Part shown: piece by piece, positions 1 to 11,230 of the stretch | How positions within the stretch are numbered: the stretch's first letter is position 1 | Layout of the letters: every line of letters begins with the position of its first letter | Source: Aplectana chamaeleonis | Lineage: Eukaryota > Nematoda > Chromadorea > Rhabditida > Cosmocercidae | Direction: 5' to 3' | DNA length: 64,000 nucleotides | Assembly: GCA_029168955.1 (NCBI GenBank) | Contig: JAPDOI010000209.1 | Span: forward strand, 868,001-932,000 | Notes under the pieces: model-generated | Databases searched by the model: none | Told to the model about the DNA's origin: nothing | What the model saw: the letters and a program-made list of their open reading frames with translations, nothing else | Translations under genes and position numbers: made by a program

Positions 1-254
1 AACTTTCGGCTATTTTACGCCGAATCATTTTAAGATATTTCAAGACATTTTTGAAACTTTTTTTATCATTACCAAATCATTACTTTTGCCAGGAAGCTAA
101 ATTTTCAGAAATTTCACATATTTTTCCCAAAGGTTCCCTTTCTGACTTCAATTTTCCTCAAAGATTTCCATTTTGGGATGATGAATCATCTAACAGATGA
201 TATCATTGTATGAGTACAACTTTCAAAACTTATGACCCAAAACATAAAAAATAC
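1..254. other. AT-rich stretch, no gene seen
   Basis: AT-rich sequence with no open frame of note and no repeat recognised elsewhere in the window. Confidence 0.5.
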
Positions 255-560
255 CACTCATTGCCGCATTTCGTGCAACATGTGAGAATTCAATATTATT
301 GATCATTAATATTTGATCTTGCACGATGAGAAGAATTTCCCATACAGAAGACTTAGAGCCATCAACAATCAGAAATCATTGCAGCATTTTGTGCAACAGG
401 CGAAAAAATTAATACTATTGATTGGTATTTATCGATAATGACTGATGAGCAAAATTCCCCAACCAAGAAAACCGTTTCTACCATCAATCACCACTCCTCG
501 CCGCATTTTGTGCAAAAAGCGCGAAAATCGATAATTATCGATCGATGACGTGTCATGAGT
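255..560. repeat. Diverged tandem repeat, about 118-bp period, three units
   Basis: The core GC(C/A)GCATTT(C/T)GTGCAA recurs at about 263, 382 and 499, each followed by an A/T-rich tract with ATCGAT or TATTGAT steps and then GATGAG-type sequence. The units are clearly diverged, so this is an old local tandem repeat. Short frames across it are incidental. Confidence 0.6.
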
Positions 561-999
561 ACGCATTCGGACAAGTTCAGTACTTATCTCCGACGACCTT
601 TCTTGATTGGCTGCGGATTCACCCACTTACCGCGGTCTCCACAGCCGTAGCAGAAAATAGCAGTTTTCGCGCTCCACGGCTAATTTATAATGTAAACCCA
701 CGATTTTGAGGTACCCTTCAAAGTTAAGGTATCAACTTCAAATTGAAATAGGAGCGACCTGCATCCATTTCCAGCATCCTGCCCAAAAATGAGCTCCCTA
801 GCTCAATTTTAAGTGTACCAACAAGATCGTGTACGCCGTCTGAAAAAAAAGGAGATTAACAACAAAAACGCGCGGTATTTCAATTTTTACTCGAAAACCA
901 GTGAACCATTCCAAACCATTTTGGAGTGGTATACCCAACTTTTTGCTCCCTTTTTAATGCTAATTAGCTCTAATTTCTACGTTCGCTCTGAACTGAGAT
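561..999. other. Stretch without recognised features
   Basis: No coding signature, terminal inverted repeat or tandem structure seen. A 130-residue open frame starting at 813 has low-complexity, non-protein-like composition and runs into MITE-family sequence. Confidence 0.4.
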
Positions 1000-1553
1000 T
1001 TCGAAAAAGGGGTTGCGCGCGGGCCCAATTCAAAACCAAATCTGGTGCGCGCTTCGCGCACACCACAATTGCCGCCCTCCAACGTGAGCAAATGAAAAAT
1101 CGAGATCGTGAGATGAGCGATGGTTTCCGATCAATAGCCCCGTTCTTCCCTTCTTCATTTCTAAACTTCTCTCTTTACTCATGTCAGCTTGCATACCCTC
1201 TATAAAACGTCGAAATTCACATCAATCGAGGCGCGAGCGGCGCGCGCGTCGCCTGGGCCTCAGTCTGCCCTCCGCTCTCTCACTGTCTCTAACCTCGGCT
1301 CCGCACAGGCACACGTAGGAACCATGTGAACTTTGCCGTTTTATAGCCTGTACATCAGTTGCAGAAGACGGAAGTTACAAGCCTCGGACAACTCGTCCAC
1401 AATGCATCCCTACCTCAATTTTTTGTTAGACCAAAACTCTGTTCCCAGAAGGTCTTGTACGATTCCAGAGACATCATTGAAATCAGCGTCGGACCGTTTT
1501 CAGGATAGGCGAAAAAACAGAGAAACGATTTTTATCGTGAACACTGCCTTTAA
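1000..1553. mobile_element. Partial TTAA MITE, family 1
   Basis: From about 1070 to 1553 the sequence aligns with the complete family-1 element at 15860-16353, including the shared stretches around GATCGTGAGATGAGCGAT and CTCGGACAACTCGTCCA. The right terminus ATCGTGAACACTGCCT followed by TTAA (1550-1553) is intact. No matching left terminus was found, so the left side is lost or diverged. Confidence 0.65.
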
Positions 1554-1717
1554 GACGACAGAAATACAACAGTATACCTTTCCTGGAACACTATTTCTTT
1601 TCCCCATAATTATTCCCTAAACCTGACCAGTACCGACACACGATCGAGTCCTTGAGGTCCTGCCTTTATTTACAGCATTCTTGAAGCGGGAATTTTTTTC
1701 GTAAGCAATTGGCCATA

Positions 1718-3271
1718 CACTGCTTGGCAAAATTACATGACATACCCCGATTTCCGCGGTTCTGGATTTTGCGTTGCGCCGTGCAGTAAAACTGCAAATG
1801 TCAATCGACGATACACCTTCGAAAACCCCCGGGTGCAAGTTTTCATAACAATACGTCAAATTTCACAAGGCTGGCACCGGAAAGTGTCGAAATTTACCGA
1901 TGCAAAACTATATGACATAGCAGGTGAATCTTAAGAATTTCCTGAATCTTGTAGATTTGCGATAAGAAAAATCACTATTTTATGAAATCTATTCGACAAT
2001 ACGATGTTCCTGATCCTTATCTTCCGAATGCCACGTGGAACCAGATTGTCGGAAAGCGAAAAAGCTCAGATTGACCTCATGAGAAAAATGGGCCAGCGAA
2101 TTGAACGAGCTCGAGTCTGCATTGATCGATACGTTGAAGATCCTGCTTTGTACCTGCACAAAGCACGAACTGGAAGACAAAGGAAGCTAAACGACCGGAT
2201 TTCATGAGGTCCGCCACCGAGATCAAGGGAGCTTTGGACCTGCGCGTGGACAAATCCACGATTTCGCGGACTAATCATAGGTGACGCGAACGTCGTCCAT
2301 GAACGAATGAGAAATGCTCCTTGTCCTACAAATAACCACGTGAAATCGCGGCTCCAATTCGCCTGAGTGAACATGCACACCGATTGGAATTAGATGGGTC
2401 TTATCTTCAATATCTATATTAAACGACCTTGTAAGGAATTGACACTCTAGACTGTTTTCTCGGATGAAAGAAAGTTCAACTTGGACGTCCCTGATGGATT
2501 CATATCGTACTGGGGAGATCTGCGCAAGATCCCATTCTCGCTCTCCAAGAGGAACTTTGGAGAAGGAAGATTGATGTGTTTCTGCTGGTACGGCAAGCTA
2601 GACATTGTCTTCGTACCTTGCAGAATGAACTCTGAAGATTACCAGTGTGCTCAGACATCACCTTCTGCCCTTTTTGAGACGCCATCGCCTTGTAATCCAG
2701 CAGGGCGATGCGTCCATTCATGTAAGCAGGTCGATGCCGGATTGGTTTCTGGTTTCAGGCCAACCATGTCGATTTACTTGAGTGGCCCGTCTCGTCGCCG
2801 GACCGCAACCCGATGGAAAATTTGTGGGGTATACTTGCGCGATGAGCATGCGCTCATCGCAAGCATTACGAGTCCATAGCTCAACTGAAGGCAGCAGTTA
2901 TCGCCGAGTGGGTCGCAATCGTAGGTGGCGTCCTCAAGAAATCAGTGAACGGTATGCCAAACAGATTATTCGACGCTACCCTGCGCCAGGGTAACTCCAC
3001 TGACTATTGAATTCATGTCATTTATGGTTCTTGTGATGAACTGATTAGTACAGAGCCTGTAAAATTGAAGTTTTGGTTGTATCCTCTGCTATGCCATATA
3101 GTTTTGCATAGGTCAATTTCGACACTTTCCAGTGCCAGCTTTCCAAAATCCTACTATTCTTACGAAAACTTGTACCCACGGGTCGATTGGCGCTTGCTTT
3201 TTTCTGCGTAGCCCACGCGAAATCCAGAACCACGAAAATCGAGGTATGTCATCAAGTGTTGCCACGCAGTG
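1718..3271 (+). mobile_element. Tc3-like mariner transposon, degenerate
   Basis: Long terminal inverted repeats (about 1718-1935 and 3085-3271) begin CACTGC(T/G)TGGCAA and share GACATACC.CGATTT and GGAAAGTGTCGAAAT. Both ends abut a TA dinucleotide (1716-1717 and 3272-3273), the target site of the Tc1/mariner superfamily. The 1.55-kb length, inverted repeats near 200 bp and a transposase remnant between them fit the Tc3-type arrangement. The gene is broken, so this copy is not autonomous. Confidence 0.85.
2028..3010 (+). pseudogene. Tc3-like mariner transposase pseudogene
   Basis: The chosen start gives MPRGTRLSESEK followed by AQIDLMRKMGQ, a typical helix-turn-helix start for Tc1/mariner transposases. 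Homology then continues in shifting frames: ALDLRVDKSTI near 2230, an F-S-D-E type first catalytic Asp near 2460, QQGDASIH near 2700 (second Asp), and SPDRNPMENLWG near 2800 (third acidic position). The end reads through MPNRLFD to a stop at 3008-3010. Total length of about 327 codons matches the family, but several frameshifts and in-frame stops remove function. It lies centrally between the inverted repeats at 1718-1935 and 3085-3271. In the family the protein cuts and joins DNA at TA. Confidence 0.85.
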
Positions 3272-3339
3272 TATACAGGGCGCGCGTAAATTACTGACAC
3301 TCGATCGGCGCCGGCTGTTGTGTGGTTTCTGGAGTTTGA

Positions 3340-3445
3340 CCGCGGCGCGACGTCATGTTCCACACGTGAATCGACGAGCGACGCGTTCTCAATCGATGCC
3401 CACAGATAACATCCAATCGCATCGCGATGCGATGGAACTCTAGAG
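3340..3445. mobile_element. Small MITE-like repeat, about 105 bp
   Basis: Shares GTGAATCGACGAGC, CGATGCCCACAGATA and GCGATGGAACTCT with 5185-5296. In that second copy both ends carry an inverted AGAGTTCCA, so this is a diverged sister copy. Confidence 0.5.
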
Positions 3446-3892
3446 TGGGGCTTTATCGAAGTGGTTCAGCATGAAACAGCGCTTACTATGTAAGGCTTGT
3501 TTTACACATACCCTGATGTTTTGTAGAATCATGTTCTGAATGTTGTAGTCCTGTCTATCAATAATCTGTGTTCGGAAATTCATAAACGCCTCAGTGTTCT
3601 TCAGAAAGGATCGCTTCAATCGTTTTTTTTTTCAAGAAAATTTTCTTTTTTTCAAGAAAATTACTAGAGAATCACCTAAAATCCACCTACTAAGGAAAGC
3701 GGGAACTTATCGTGGTAACTCCCTGGTAACTTTCTCGTGATTCAACAAGAAAAACTCGGACTGAAAGCCGTTGATATCCTTCGAGACACTTTGTATTTTC
3801 CTTCTCCTTGGTTCTGCCATGATTATAAAGATACGCGCAAACAATCCATAGAACGGGTATTTTGTTTACCAACAAACCCTGAATCGCAAGCA

Positions 3893-4152
3893 TACATTAG
3901 GCTGGGGTCAAATATCCCGCGGCAGCGACAGTGCTTATCAGGCGTACAGATTCTCGATCGATATGAATGGTAAACATTGCGCCGCGTAGCTCGTTGCTGG
4001 AAGTATGATTCGGGCCTTAGAGACCTAGTGCATACTTCCCGCGACGGGCGACGCAACATCGTGATTCGAGTAGATATCGACAGGAAATCGATACGGTTCA
4101 AATGCACTGTCGCTGCCGCGCGTCGCCGCTAGTATGAACTAGACCTTAGGCA
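3893..4152. mobile_element. Compound of two TACTTCC-family MITEs
   Basis: Two copies of a palindromic MITE family are fused. Diagnostic blocks are TTAGGCTGGGGTCA, GTAAACATTGCGCCGCGTAGC, GGGCCTTAGAGACC and CATACTTCCCGCGACGGGCG. Related copies lie at 4848-5180, 15370-15501, 42451-42584 and about 46440-46562. Confidence 0.55.
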
Positions 4153-4161
4153 TTTCCACTA

Positions 4162-4615
4162 TTAAAGGCAGTGTTCACGATAAATTTCACTTCCGATATC
4201 TCCACGTTTTACGGAAGGTCTGGTGTCCTATATAGCAAGGCATGCTTAAAAAGGACACGAAAGACGCGTTTTGAGTAAAAATAGGCCCTCTATTGTTTAC
4301 GTTGATTTTTGAGCGTGGAGGAATTGACCGCCAGAAGGATGATACCTATCAATGCAATGAAGCGATCGGCTCACTTATCAGCACTTCCTTCACCTTATCA
4401 TCCCTTTAATCTGAATCTTCATTTGTTCATTCCGAGGGGGCGGATCTGGGGCACCAGGCGTGTCTGGGGCACCAAAACGCTTGTTTGCGGCCGTTATTTT
4501 GCGGCTCCTAGCTCGTTTTCTACCGTTCTTTCGACAATGGAAGCCTAGGATCCTTCTCGCCTATCATTTCACTGTGGAGAATCAACGACATGATTATCGT
4601 GAACGCTGCCTTTAA
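4162..4615. mobile_element. Complete TTAA MITE, family 1
   Basis: Ends are inverted copies of AGGCAGTGTTCACGAT (left) and ATCGTGAACGCTGCCT (right). TTAA lies directly outside each (4162-4165 and 4612-4615), giving a 4-bp TTAA target duplication. The roughly 445-bp interior has no coding capacity. Confidence 0.8.
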
Positions 4616-4847
4616 GCGTTCAATCCTTTCAGCCAAGTGGGAAGTCCATCAGAATATTTTTCTGGGACACCATGTCTTTTTAATCGTTCTTCTCCTTCTA
4701 CGCTAATTCTGAAGCTGCTAAAATACGTAATGACTTCCCAGGTCCTGCCTCTATTTATAACACTATTGAAACCGGAATTTAATCCAACGATTTGGTGTAT
4801 ACTCGGGCGCGAAAACTATGGACAGTCGAGTGGGGGTGTCAAGCCGA

Positions 4848-5180
4848 TATCATACTTCCCGCGACTAGCGACAGCGACAGTGCGCATTATACTTTTATAT
4901 TTTCAGATTTTTTTTTCGAATATTCGACTTTGCGAATAACTCGGATATTAGCCTTTTTCGAATAACCGATTTTTCGAGTTAATCCGGAATTCTTCGTTTT
5001 CGAATATTCGAATTTTCGACTGATGTGAAGTCGAATTTTTTGCAGTCGAATGATTTTTCGAATCTTTCGATTCGGTCAAAGTATAGTGCCCATGGGGCTT
5101 CTCGATGTTCAGTCGATATGCGTGATACGCACTGTCGCTAGCGCTGGCCACGGCAGGTTTTATCCCGGCCTAAGATGGCC
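4848..5180. mobile_element. TACTTCC-family MITE split by a nested MITE
   Basis: The outer arms ATCATACTTCCCGCGACTAG (left) and GCCACGGCAGGTTTTATCCC (right) are imperfect inverted copies, with a shared CGACAGTGCG / CGCACTGTCG inner part. A second element, 4888-5085, is inserted between them. Confidence 0.6.
4888..5085. mobile_element. hAT-like MITE with TCGAATATTCG repeats, diverged copy
   Basis: Starts TATACTT and ends AAGTATA. The flanks GTGCGCAT (4880-4887) and GTGCCCAT (5086-5093) match at 7 of 8 positions, an 8-bp target duplication. The interior has repeated CGAATATTCGA and TTTTTCGAATAACCGA units like the copies at 18441-18645 and 51621-52339. Confidence 0.65.
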
Positions 5181-5184
5181 TTTA

Positions 5185-5296
5185 GAGTTCCACTGCCGCG
5201 TGACTTCATGTTTCAAATGTGAATCGACGAGCAGCGAGTTCTTGACCGATGCCCACAGATAGCATCAAATCGCGTCTCGCTGCGATGGAACTCTGA
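5185..5296. mobile_element. Small MITE, about 110 bp, AGAGTTCCA ends
   Basis: The ends AGAGTTCCACTGCCGCG and CGCTGCGATGGAACTCT form an imperfect inverted repeat. A sister copy lies at 3340-3445. Confidence 0.55.
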
Positions 5297-5346
5297 AATA
5301 AGAATTAACCGAGTCAATTAGGGAAATCACAAGGTAACAATCGATC

Positions 5347-5530
<184 letters not shown>

Positions 5531-5562
5531 TGACTTAATCGGTTGGCTTTCGCCTGACGCGG

Positions 5563-5925
5563 TCATTCCGCATCTTCACCGAGGTGTGCCGTCCTAGTAG
5601 TCAGCCGTGTCCATTTGTCACGGTCTTCAGCCACAATTTGAACACATTCCATCCAGCTGTCACTATTCCATTTCCTGCGAAACGAAACATCGCGCCTGAA
5701 CTGTCTTTCGATGCCGAGTGACTTTAAATCCTCTTTAACCACATCCGTCCAGAACTTTCGCCTACGCCCAGGTGGCCGTTTCCAGACAGGATTTGGAAGC
5801 ATTTTTAAAGCGTGTTGTACGAGACGATCCGGCGTTCTTCTTAGTATATGCCCGAGCAGTCGAAGTCGACTTTCCATTGCTGCTTGAGATGGCGTTAGGA
5901 GATGCTGGCACCTCCCTCGTGTCAA
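5563..5925 (-). pseudogene. RTE LINE C-terminal segment
   Basis: The 120-residue frame starts TRGRCQHLLTPSQAAME and ends [10 protein letters not shown]. It holds the conserved tail of RTE reverse transcriptases, including LLGHILRRTPDRLVQ and RPPGRRRKFWTDVVKEDL. It is separated from the main reverse transcriptase frame by frameshifts around 5930-6010. The stop is followed within about 30 bases by the (AT)n tail. Confidence 0.8.
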
Positions 5926-5965
5926 GCGTTGATGTACTGCGTCGATTTCCTTGTAAAGGTCTTCG

Positions 5966-7474
5966 TTATGGCATACACGCGGCCAGAAATATCAAGCAAA
6001 CGCCTAAAAGCTTCCTCTCCGTGCAATCCAACCTTTCCATCTGCGTTTTCGGTGCTGCCCACGTCTCCGATCCGTACATCATGATAGGGCGAATAGCGGA
6101 TAGGTAGACGCGCAACTTGACTTCCTTCGCGATGGTGGTAGACCACAAACACTTGGTTAGAGAATTGAATGCAGACGTAGCTTTCGCACATCGTTGTCGA
6201 ATATCCGCTGCATAACTACCATCGTTCTTCAGCAAACAGCCCAAATAACAGAAATCGTCCACCAGTTCGATACGTTGTCCGTCCACACAAACTCCAGTTG
6301 AAGGCCTCTGAGAGACCCACATCTGCTTGCATTTGTCGGGACGAAGACGAAGTCCATAGGCTGCGGCATACTTCGAAACGAGGTTCACAATCCTTTGCAG
6401 TTTTGCGTTGTTTTCAGCGAATAACACAATGTCGTCGGCGTACTCCAGGTCGACAAGGGAGCGTCCTGATGGTGTTAGGATCACATCCGCAGGAAACTGT
6501 TCTGCAACTCTACGCATGATGACATCAACGGCGAAGTTGAAAAGAAAAGGTCCTGCAACGGCTCCTTGCTTTACTCCTGTTTTCACCTCGAAAGCTGACG
6601 TAAATCCGACAGGTGTACGAACTGCTGCTGTTGTTCCTTTGCTCATGTCCTCGATTAACCGAACATACTTTTCCGGGACTCCATCTGCTCGCAGAGCATT
6701 GAGCAATCGATCACGATGAGGAGAGTCGAACGCGGCCTCAAAGTCCAAAAAAGCAAGCTGTAATGGCTTCGAAAACCGTTGCCACGATTCAATTACTCTT
6801 CTCACGACGAACACTTGGTCGATGGTCGATCTTCCAGGTCGAAAACCGGCTTGCTCATCTCTGGTCGTTCCTTCACGATGTTTGATAAGTCGCTCGAGAA
6901 TGATACGTTCTAAAACCTTGTACATGACACGGAGTAGAGAGATTCCTCTGTAGTTCTTAGGATCCGTGACGGATAGCTTCTTGTGAAGAGGTACGATGAT
7001 CGCATGTCTCCACGAATCGGGTATCCTTTCGCTCATCCATATGGCACGGATGGTGTTGGTCATTTCACGAATCCCAGACGGAGGAAGAGCTTTCAGCATT
7101 TCAGCAGTGATGTTGTCATCTCCACCTGCCTTTCCATTCTTCATTTTCCGGACACAATCCAAAACTTCAGACTCAGTCGGCGGTTCCTCACTGACATCGT
7201 AATGTGCTCTCTGAACATGCGGGAGCTCAGGTACTGATGGCGCTGGACGATTCAGTAGTGAACTGAAGTAATCCTTCCATATTGGCAGCGTCGCATCACC
7301 AACTGCAACTCCATTGGTAGTGTTCAAGACAGGAGAACATCTCTTCATCTTCCCGCTATACTGTCGCAGCAACGTGTAGGCTTTCTTCGGATTCTTCTCC
7401 TCCCGAGCCTTCTCGAACTCCTTAGCTCTACACGTCCACTCTCGTTCGCGGTCACTTTGAAGCTGCCGACGCAA
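5966..7474 (-). pseudogene. RTE LINE reverse transcriptase segment
   Basis: A 502-residue frame with the fingers and palm of a non-LTR reverse transcriptase: KMKNGKAGGDD, YRGISLLRVMYKVLERII, EQAGFRPGRSTIDQ, LAFLDFEAAFDS (domain A aspartate), GVKQGAVAGPFLFN and LEYADDIVLF (YADD active site, about 6431-6446), then SNSTKC/WSTTI-type thumb sequence with IRPIMMYGSETW. The same reading frame continues upstream into the endonuclease, interrupted only by the stop at 7493-7495. Downstream it ends at a frameshift near 6010. The catalytic aspartates are intact. The family copies RNA into DNA at a nicked target. Confidence 0.9.
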
Positions 7475-7492
7475 CTTCCTCCTCAGACGCTT

Positions 7493-8464
7493 CTACTCCA
7501 CGAAGTTTCCTGCAGTTCGGAGAGCACATACTCTGTTGTAGGTAGATGTTGTTTCTTCTGAGACGTAGGCGAACTTCTTCTTAGGCTGTACAACCGGGAG
7601 TGCCTCTTTCGAAGCGTCCTGGATGCACTTGACAAAAGAATCCGCGTCGCAAAGTTTCTTCTTAGTCCGTACTCCGATGTGAATAGAAACGCGTTGTCGG
7701 AAATTCCTTCTGCACTCTTCATCTCTGAGACTTGTCATGTCAATCCTCTGGAGAGGCTGAGCCCCTCGCTTCCTCTTATGAATCCTTGCAGTGAAGTTCA
7801 ACAGAACAGGACGGTGATCCGAATCGAATGCGACATCCCACACAGCTCTAGATCTTCGAATGTCCGATACTGGAATATTCCTCGTCAGGACATAGTCAAG
7901 CTGTAGTTTCAAAGTTGTCATCTTCCGCTTCCGCTGCTCTTCTGGAGATAGCCGGGTTGGTCCCTGCCACGTAAGCTGATGGCGGCGATGATTCATCTTG
8001 AATGTCGATGCAATAATCAGACCACTGCGTTCACAAAAGTCGACAAGGCGGTAGCCATTGTCCGATGTTTGCTCCACTGGGTAGAACCATTTACCGAGTA
8101 CTTCGGATTCCTGATCAAGTCCCATCTTCGCATTTGCGTCAACCCCCACGACAACAGCATGTTGACAAGGTATCCTGGCCAGCAACGTATTGAGTTCCTC
8201 ATAAAACGCATCCTTCGAATTGTCTTCGGCGGTTTCAGTGGGCGCATGAGCACTCACTATCCACAGATTGAATCCTCTGTGATCCCGCAGTCGTACGAAT
8301 GCATTCCGGCACGACGTTGAGCCAAACTCCTTGACCATACCATTGAAATCCTTCCTTACAGCTATTGCACAGCCTCCCACTCTCCTATCGTCAGCGTTAC
8401 CGCAGTAGATGGTGTACTCTCCGACGCTGATGACGGGTCTATCCTTGAGGCGGGTTTCCTGCAA
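7493..8464 (-). pseudogene. RTE LINE endonuclease segment with premature stop
   Basis: A 323-residue frame holding the exonuclease/endonuclease/phosphatase fold: QETRLKDRP near the start, GGCAIAVR, IVSAHAPTE, VVGVDANAKMG, LDYVLTRN and SDHRPVLL (catalytic Asp-His). The first visible Met is internal; related coding (FATLNCRSLSS, around 8500-8560) continues upstream in a shifted frame. The frame ends at TAG (7493-7495), where the second copy at 48.7 kb has GAG (Glu), so one base change broke the protein between endonuclease and reverse transcriptase. Confidence 0.9.
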
Positions 8465-8791
8465 AGCAGCAAACGGTGCATGGAAATAGCTCAGAAGTCT
8501 GGATAGCGCAGTTTTTGGATATCACTCGACAGCGATCGACAGTTCAGGGTGGCGAAATTGTGGCTTGTGGCCAAAGACTCCATGACTCCTAGGTACGGAT
8601 CCTAAGGTGTTATGGACCAGAGGCCTTAGTGTGCCGGACGGCGACACCTTTATGCAATGTGCGGGATACTTTCGCGATATAGTTGTGCACGCTATATCGC
8701 TCGAATTATCGCTGTGTATACTCAAACGTTTGCTGGGTTTAGTAGAAGCAGGGCACCAACGAGCAGGTACCAACAGACTTGTATACACACC

Positions 8792-9000
<209 letters not shown>

Positions 9001-9061
9001 ACCTGTACCTACATACGACAGGAACGTATCCTCTCGAGAAAGCATTCTCCATGCATTTTAG

Positions 9062-9194
9062 GCGTCGTTTATACTTCCACCGCCGAGCGGCGCGGCGAAG
9101 TGCAATCCCATAGTATCGATCGTGCCGCGCCGCATGATCAATATTACAGGAATGCACTGTTCCGCGCCGCTCGGCAGTGGAAGTATAAACGACC
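9062..9194. mobile_element. Hairpin MITE, about 130 bp
   Basis: Strong inverted repeats: GTCGTTTATACTTCCACCGC on the left, and GCAGTGGAAGTATAAACGAC on the right, each next to a CCGAGCGGCGCGG-type GC block. The centre ATCGTGCCGCGCCGCATGAT resembles the centre of the hairpin element at 29083-29217. Confidence 0.75.
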
Positions 9195-9370
9195 CCTTAT
9201 CAACGCAGCGCCCCACTACTGACCTAAAAATCACCGAAGACTAGAAGCAAAGGGAAGAACGCCGATTGAAGACTGCAAGCAAACCGAAAATTTGTGCAGG
9301 AGAACCCGACGGTCGAAATCGAGAAAGGTCATCGAAGAAGTGGGCGGTGCGGGCATGCTACATTTAAGTA

Positions 9371-9649
9371 CTGTGCTTCTCTGGGCCGAACTCCAGCCCG
9401 CAATTGCGTCTCAACACGCTTTGCGGCAGCACGCGCTCGAGTCGGTCGAGTTTCTAGCGCCAAAGCCGGCTCGATGTGGCTTTTCTATACAGTTTTCTCC
9501 AAATTTTATTAGTTTCCAGTTTCAAAAACCCACCTAGGGTCAACATATCGGCGGCTGCGGCGCTGGAAACTCTTTCGACTCGGGAGCGTGAGGCCACAAA
9601 ACGTGTCGAGACGCAATTGCGGACCGGAATTGGGCCCAGAGAAGCACAG
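9371..9649. mobile_element. MITE, CTGTGCTTCTCTGGGCC ends, 279 bp
   Basis: Terminal inverted repeats CTGTGCTTCTCTGGGCC and GGGCCCAGAGAAGCACAG continue inward through GCAATTGCGTCTC.ACACG. Sister copies lie in both arms of the large inverted repeat (28482-28758 and 36356-36634). Confidence 0.75.
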
Positions 9650-10527
9650 CACAGGGGCCGTATAGGGCTACTTACTGCTCGTTTTCAGCCGTGTCTCAGA
9701 TATTAGGGATGCCAAGAACCCCGGAGCTTCCTCTTTCCAGTGAAACCTGTATCACTGTTTCTATCTTTGCAGACACTAACCTCAGAGGTAGTTCTCAATT
9801 GTATAGTCTGGCCATTGTGAATAACAACCCTGCCAAACGCAAAATCTCTATTCGCTCAAATATCGTCTATTTCGAATTGGGATTGCCTGCACTAGATCGC
9901 GTTCCCACACATTCTCCCAGTCTCTCCCCTCACTCCGCATGTGCAAGCCAATTAACTAACTAAATTTGCTTCTAACAGAGAATAAGCGAGAAAAATTAGA
10001 GCATCCATCCCCACCGCCACCCCACCCCTTTCCCCGAAAAAAAAAGGCATTTTCTCCGTCCACTCTCCGGTTTTCGGTCTCGGTTGGGGCCATACGTGTG
10101 ACAAATTTTGATCAAAATCTATGTTATTGCATTTGTTATTTGTCTAGCTTCATACTGCGGTCTGTACAAGTGCGATGACTGCGAATGCCAACAAAAAAAA
10201 CAGGCTCGAGACAACTCGTCCAAAGAATTCTCCCCGTTCAAATTAACAATCTGTCATGGGCCACAGCTCCGTCCGTGGTGAGTTCTGACTCTGAAGAATT
10301 CAACAAGATCAAGAGGGGATCATCACCAAGACAAGCAGGAGAACTTAAGAACTATCCCTATGTGGGAGTCTGCCTCTCATTGATTATAGTGTCCCTTTCA
10401 TAGTTAGCCGACCGTATGTCTCGTAGAAAATGTGATAAGACAGGATAGATGAGATGGATATGATAGGGTAGATAGATCCAATCGATAACGAGTCGTTCAA
10501 CATTTGTCGGCGAACTTTGAAAGGGGC
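9650..10527. other. Stretch without recognised features
   Basis: Only short open frames with no recognisable protein. Around 10200-10330 the phrase GAGACAACTCGTCCA.AGAATTC resembles phrases shared by TTAA MITE families, so part is probably MITE debris. Confidence 0.4.
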
Positions 10528-10822
10528 TTAAAGGCATCGTACGCGCCGAAAACCACCTACCGTTTCTTGGGTTTAAATCATTGGTTGGGCCCGTCAGAGA
10601 ACGTAGGTAGAGTTTGTTGGGTCACCGACGCATTATTTTGATGATATGGGAGATCGAATGCTCCAAATTTCGACGAAAAGGGCCGACCTTCCGCCAGGCA
10701 TGTGGCATACATAGCAAAGGAAAGTAGCTTAACAGGAAATCATACGTCAACTTCCATTCATTTACGCGATATAATTTTTTGATAAGCTACTTGCCGTTTT
10801 CTATTTCGTACGATGCCTTTAA
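10528..10822. mobile_element. Complete TTAA MITE, family 3
   Basis: TTAA at 10528-10531 and 10819-10822 flank inverted ends AGGCATCGTACG and CGTACGATGCCT. The roughly 287-bp interior is non-coding. The terminus AGGC is shared with MITE families 1 and 2, but the rest of the inverted repeat differs. Confidence 0.75.
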
Positions 10823-11230
10823 AGGAAACTTGGACTGTCCATCCTTCTGCCCAGTTTTTTTTTATTTGGTGTCCCCAGACTCGCTCAGAACCCACTACGA
10901 ACGGAGTTATGGCCTCTCAAAGAATGTGAATCTGAACGATGAGGAATTCGTGGACGAGTTGTCTCGGGCCTGTTTTCCACGCCTTCCGCAGCCATGGCGC
11001 CGGAGAAGACCACAATGTAAAGCTAGGTCGATAGCGAATAACGAAGAAAAAAATTTTGATCAAAATCCCTGGCGCTTCTCTTCCCAATTGAGACCGAAAT
11101 CTCAAAAGTGGGCGGAGCGATTGGGTGCTGATTTGGGGGCGGAGGGAATGGGTGCTCGATTTTTCTCTCTTATTGTAAAGAGTTGAGATTCCGTGTTAGT
11201 GACACAGCTTCTGGACCATAATATAAAACT
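10819..11230. mobile_element. Family-2-like TTAA MITE, diverged
   Basis: Begins at the same TTAA that ends the preceding element (AAGGAAACTTGGACTGTCC). Interior phrases GAACCCACTACGAACGGAGTTATGGC and GTGGACGAGTTGTCTC match family 2 (41673-42135) and the segment at 50370-50830. The right terminus was not identified. Confidence 0.5.
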
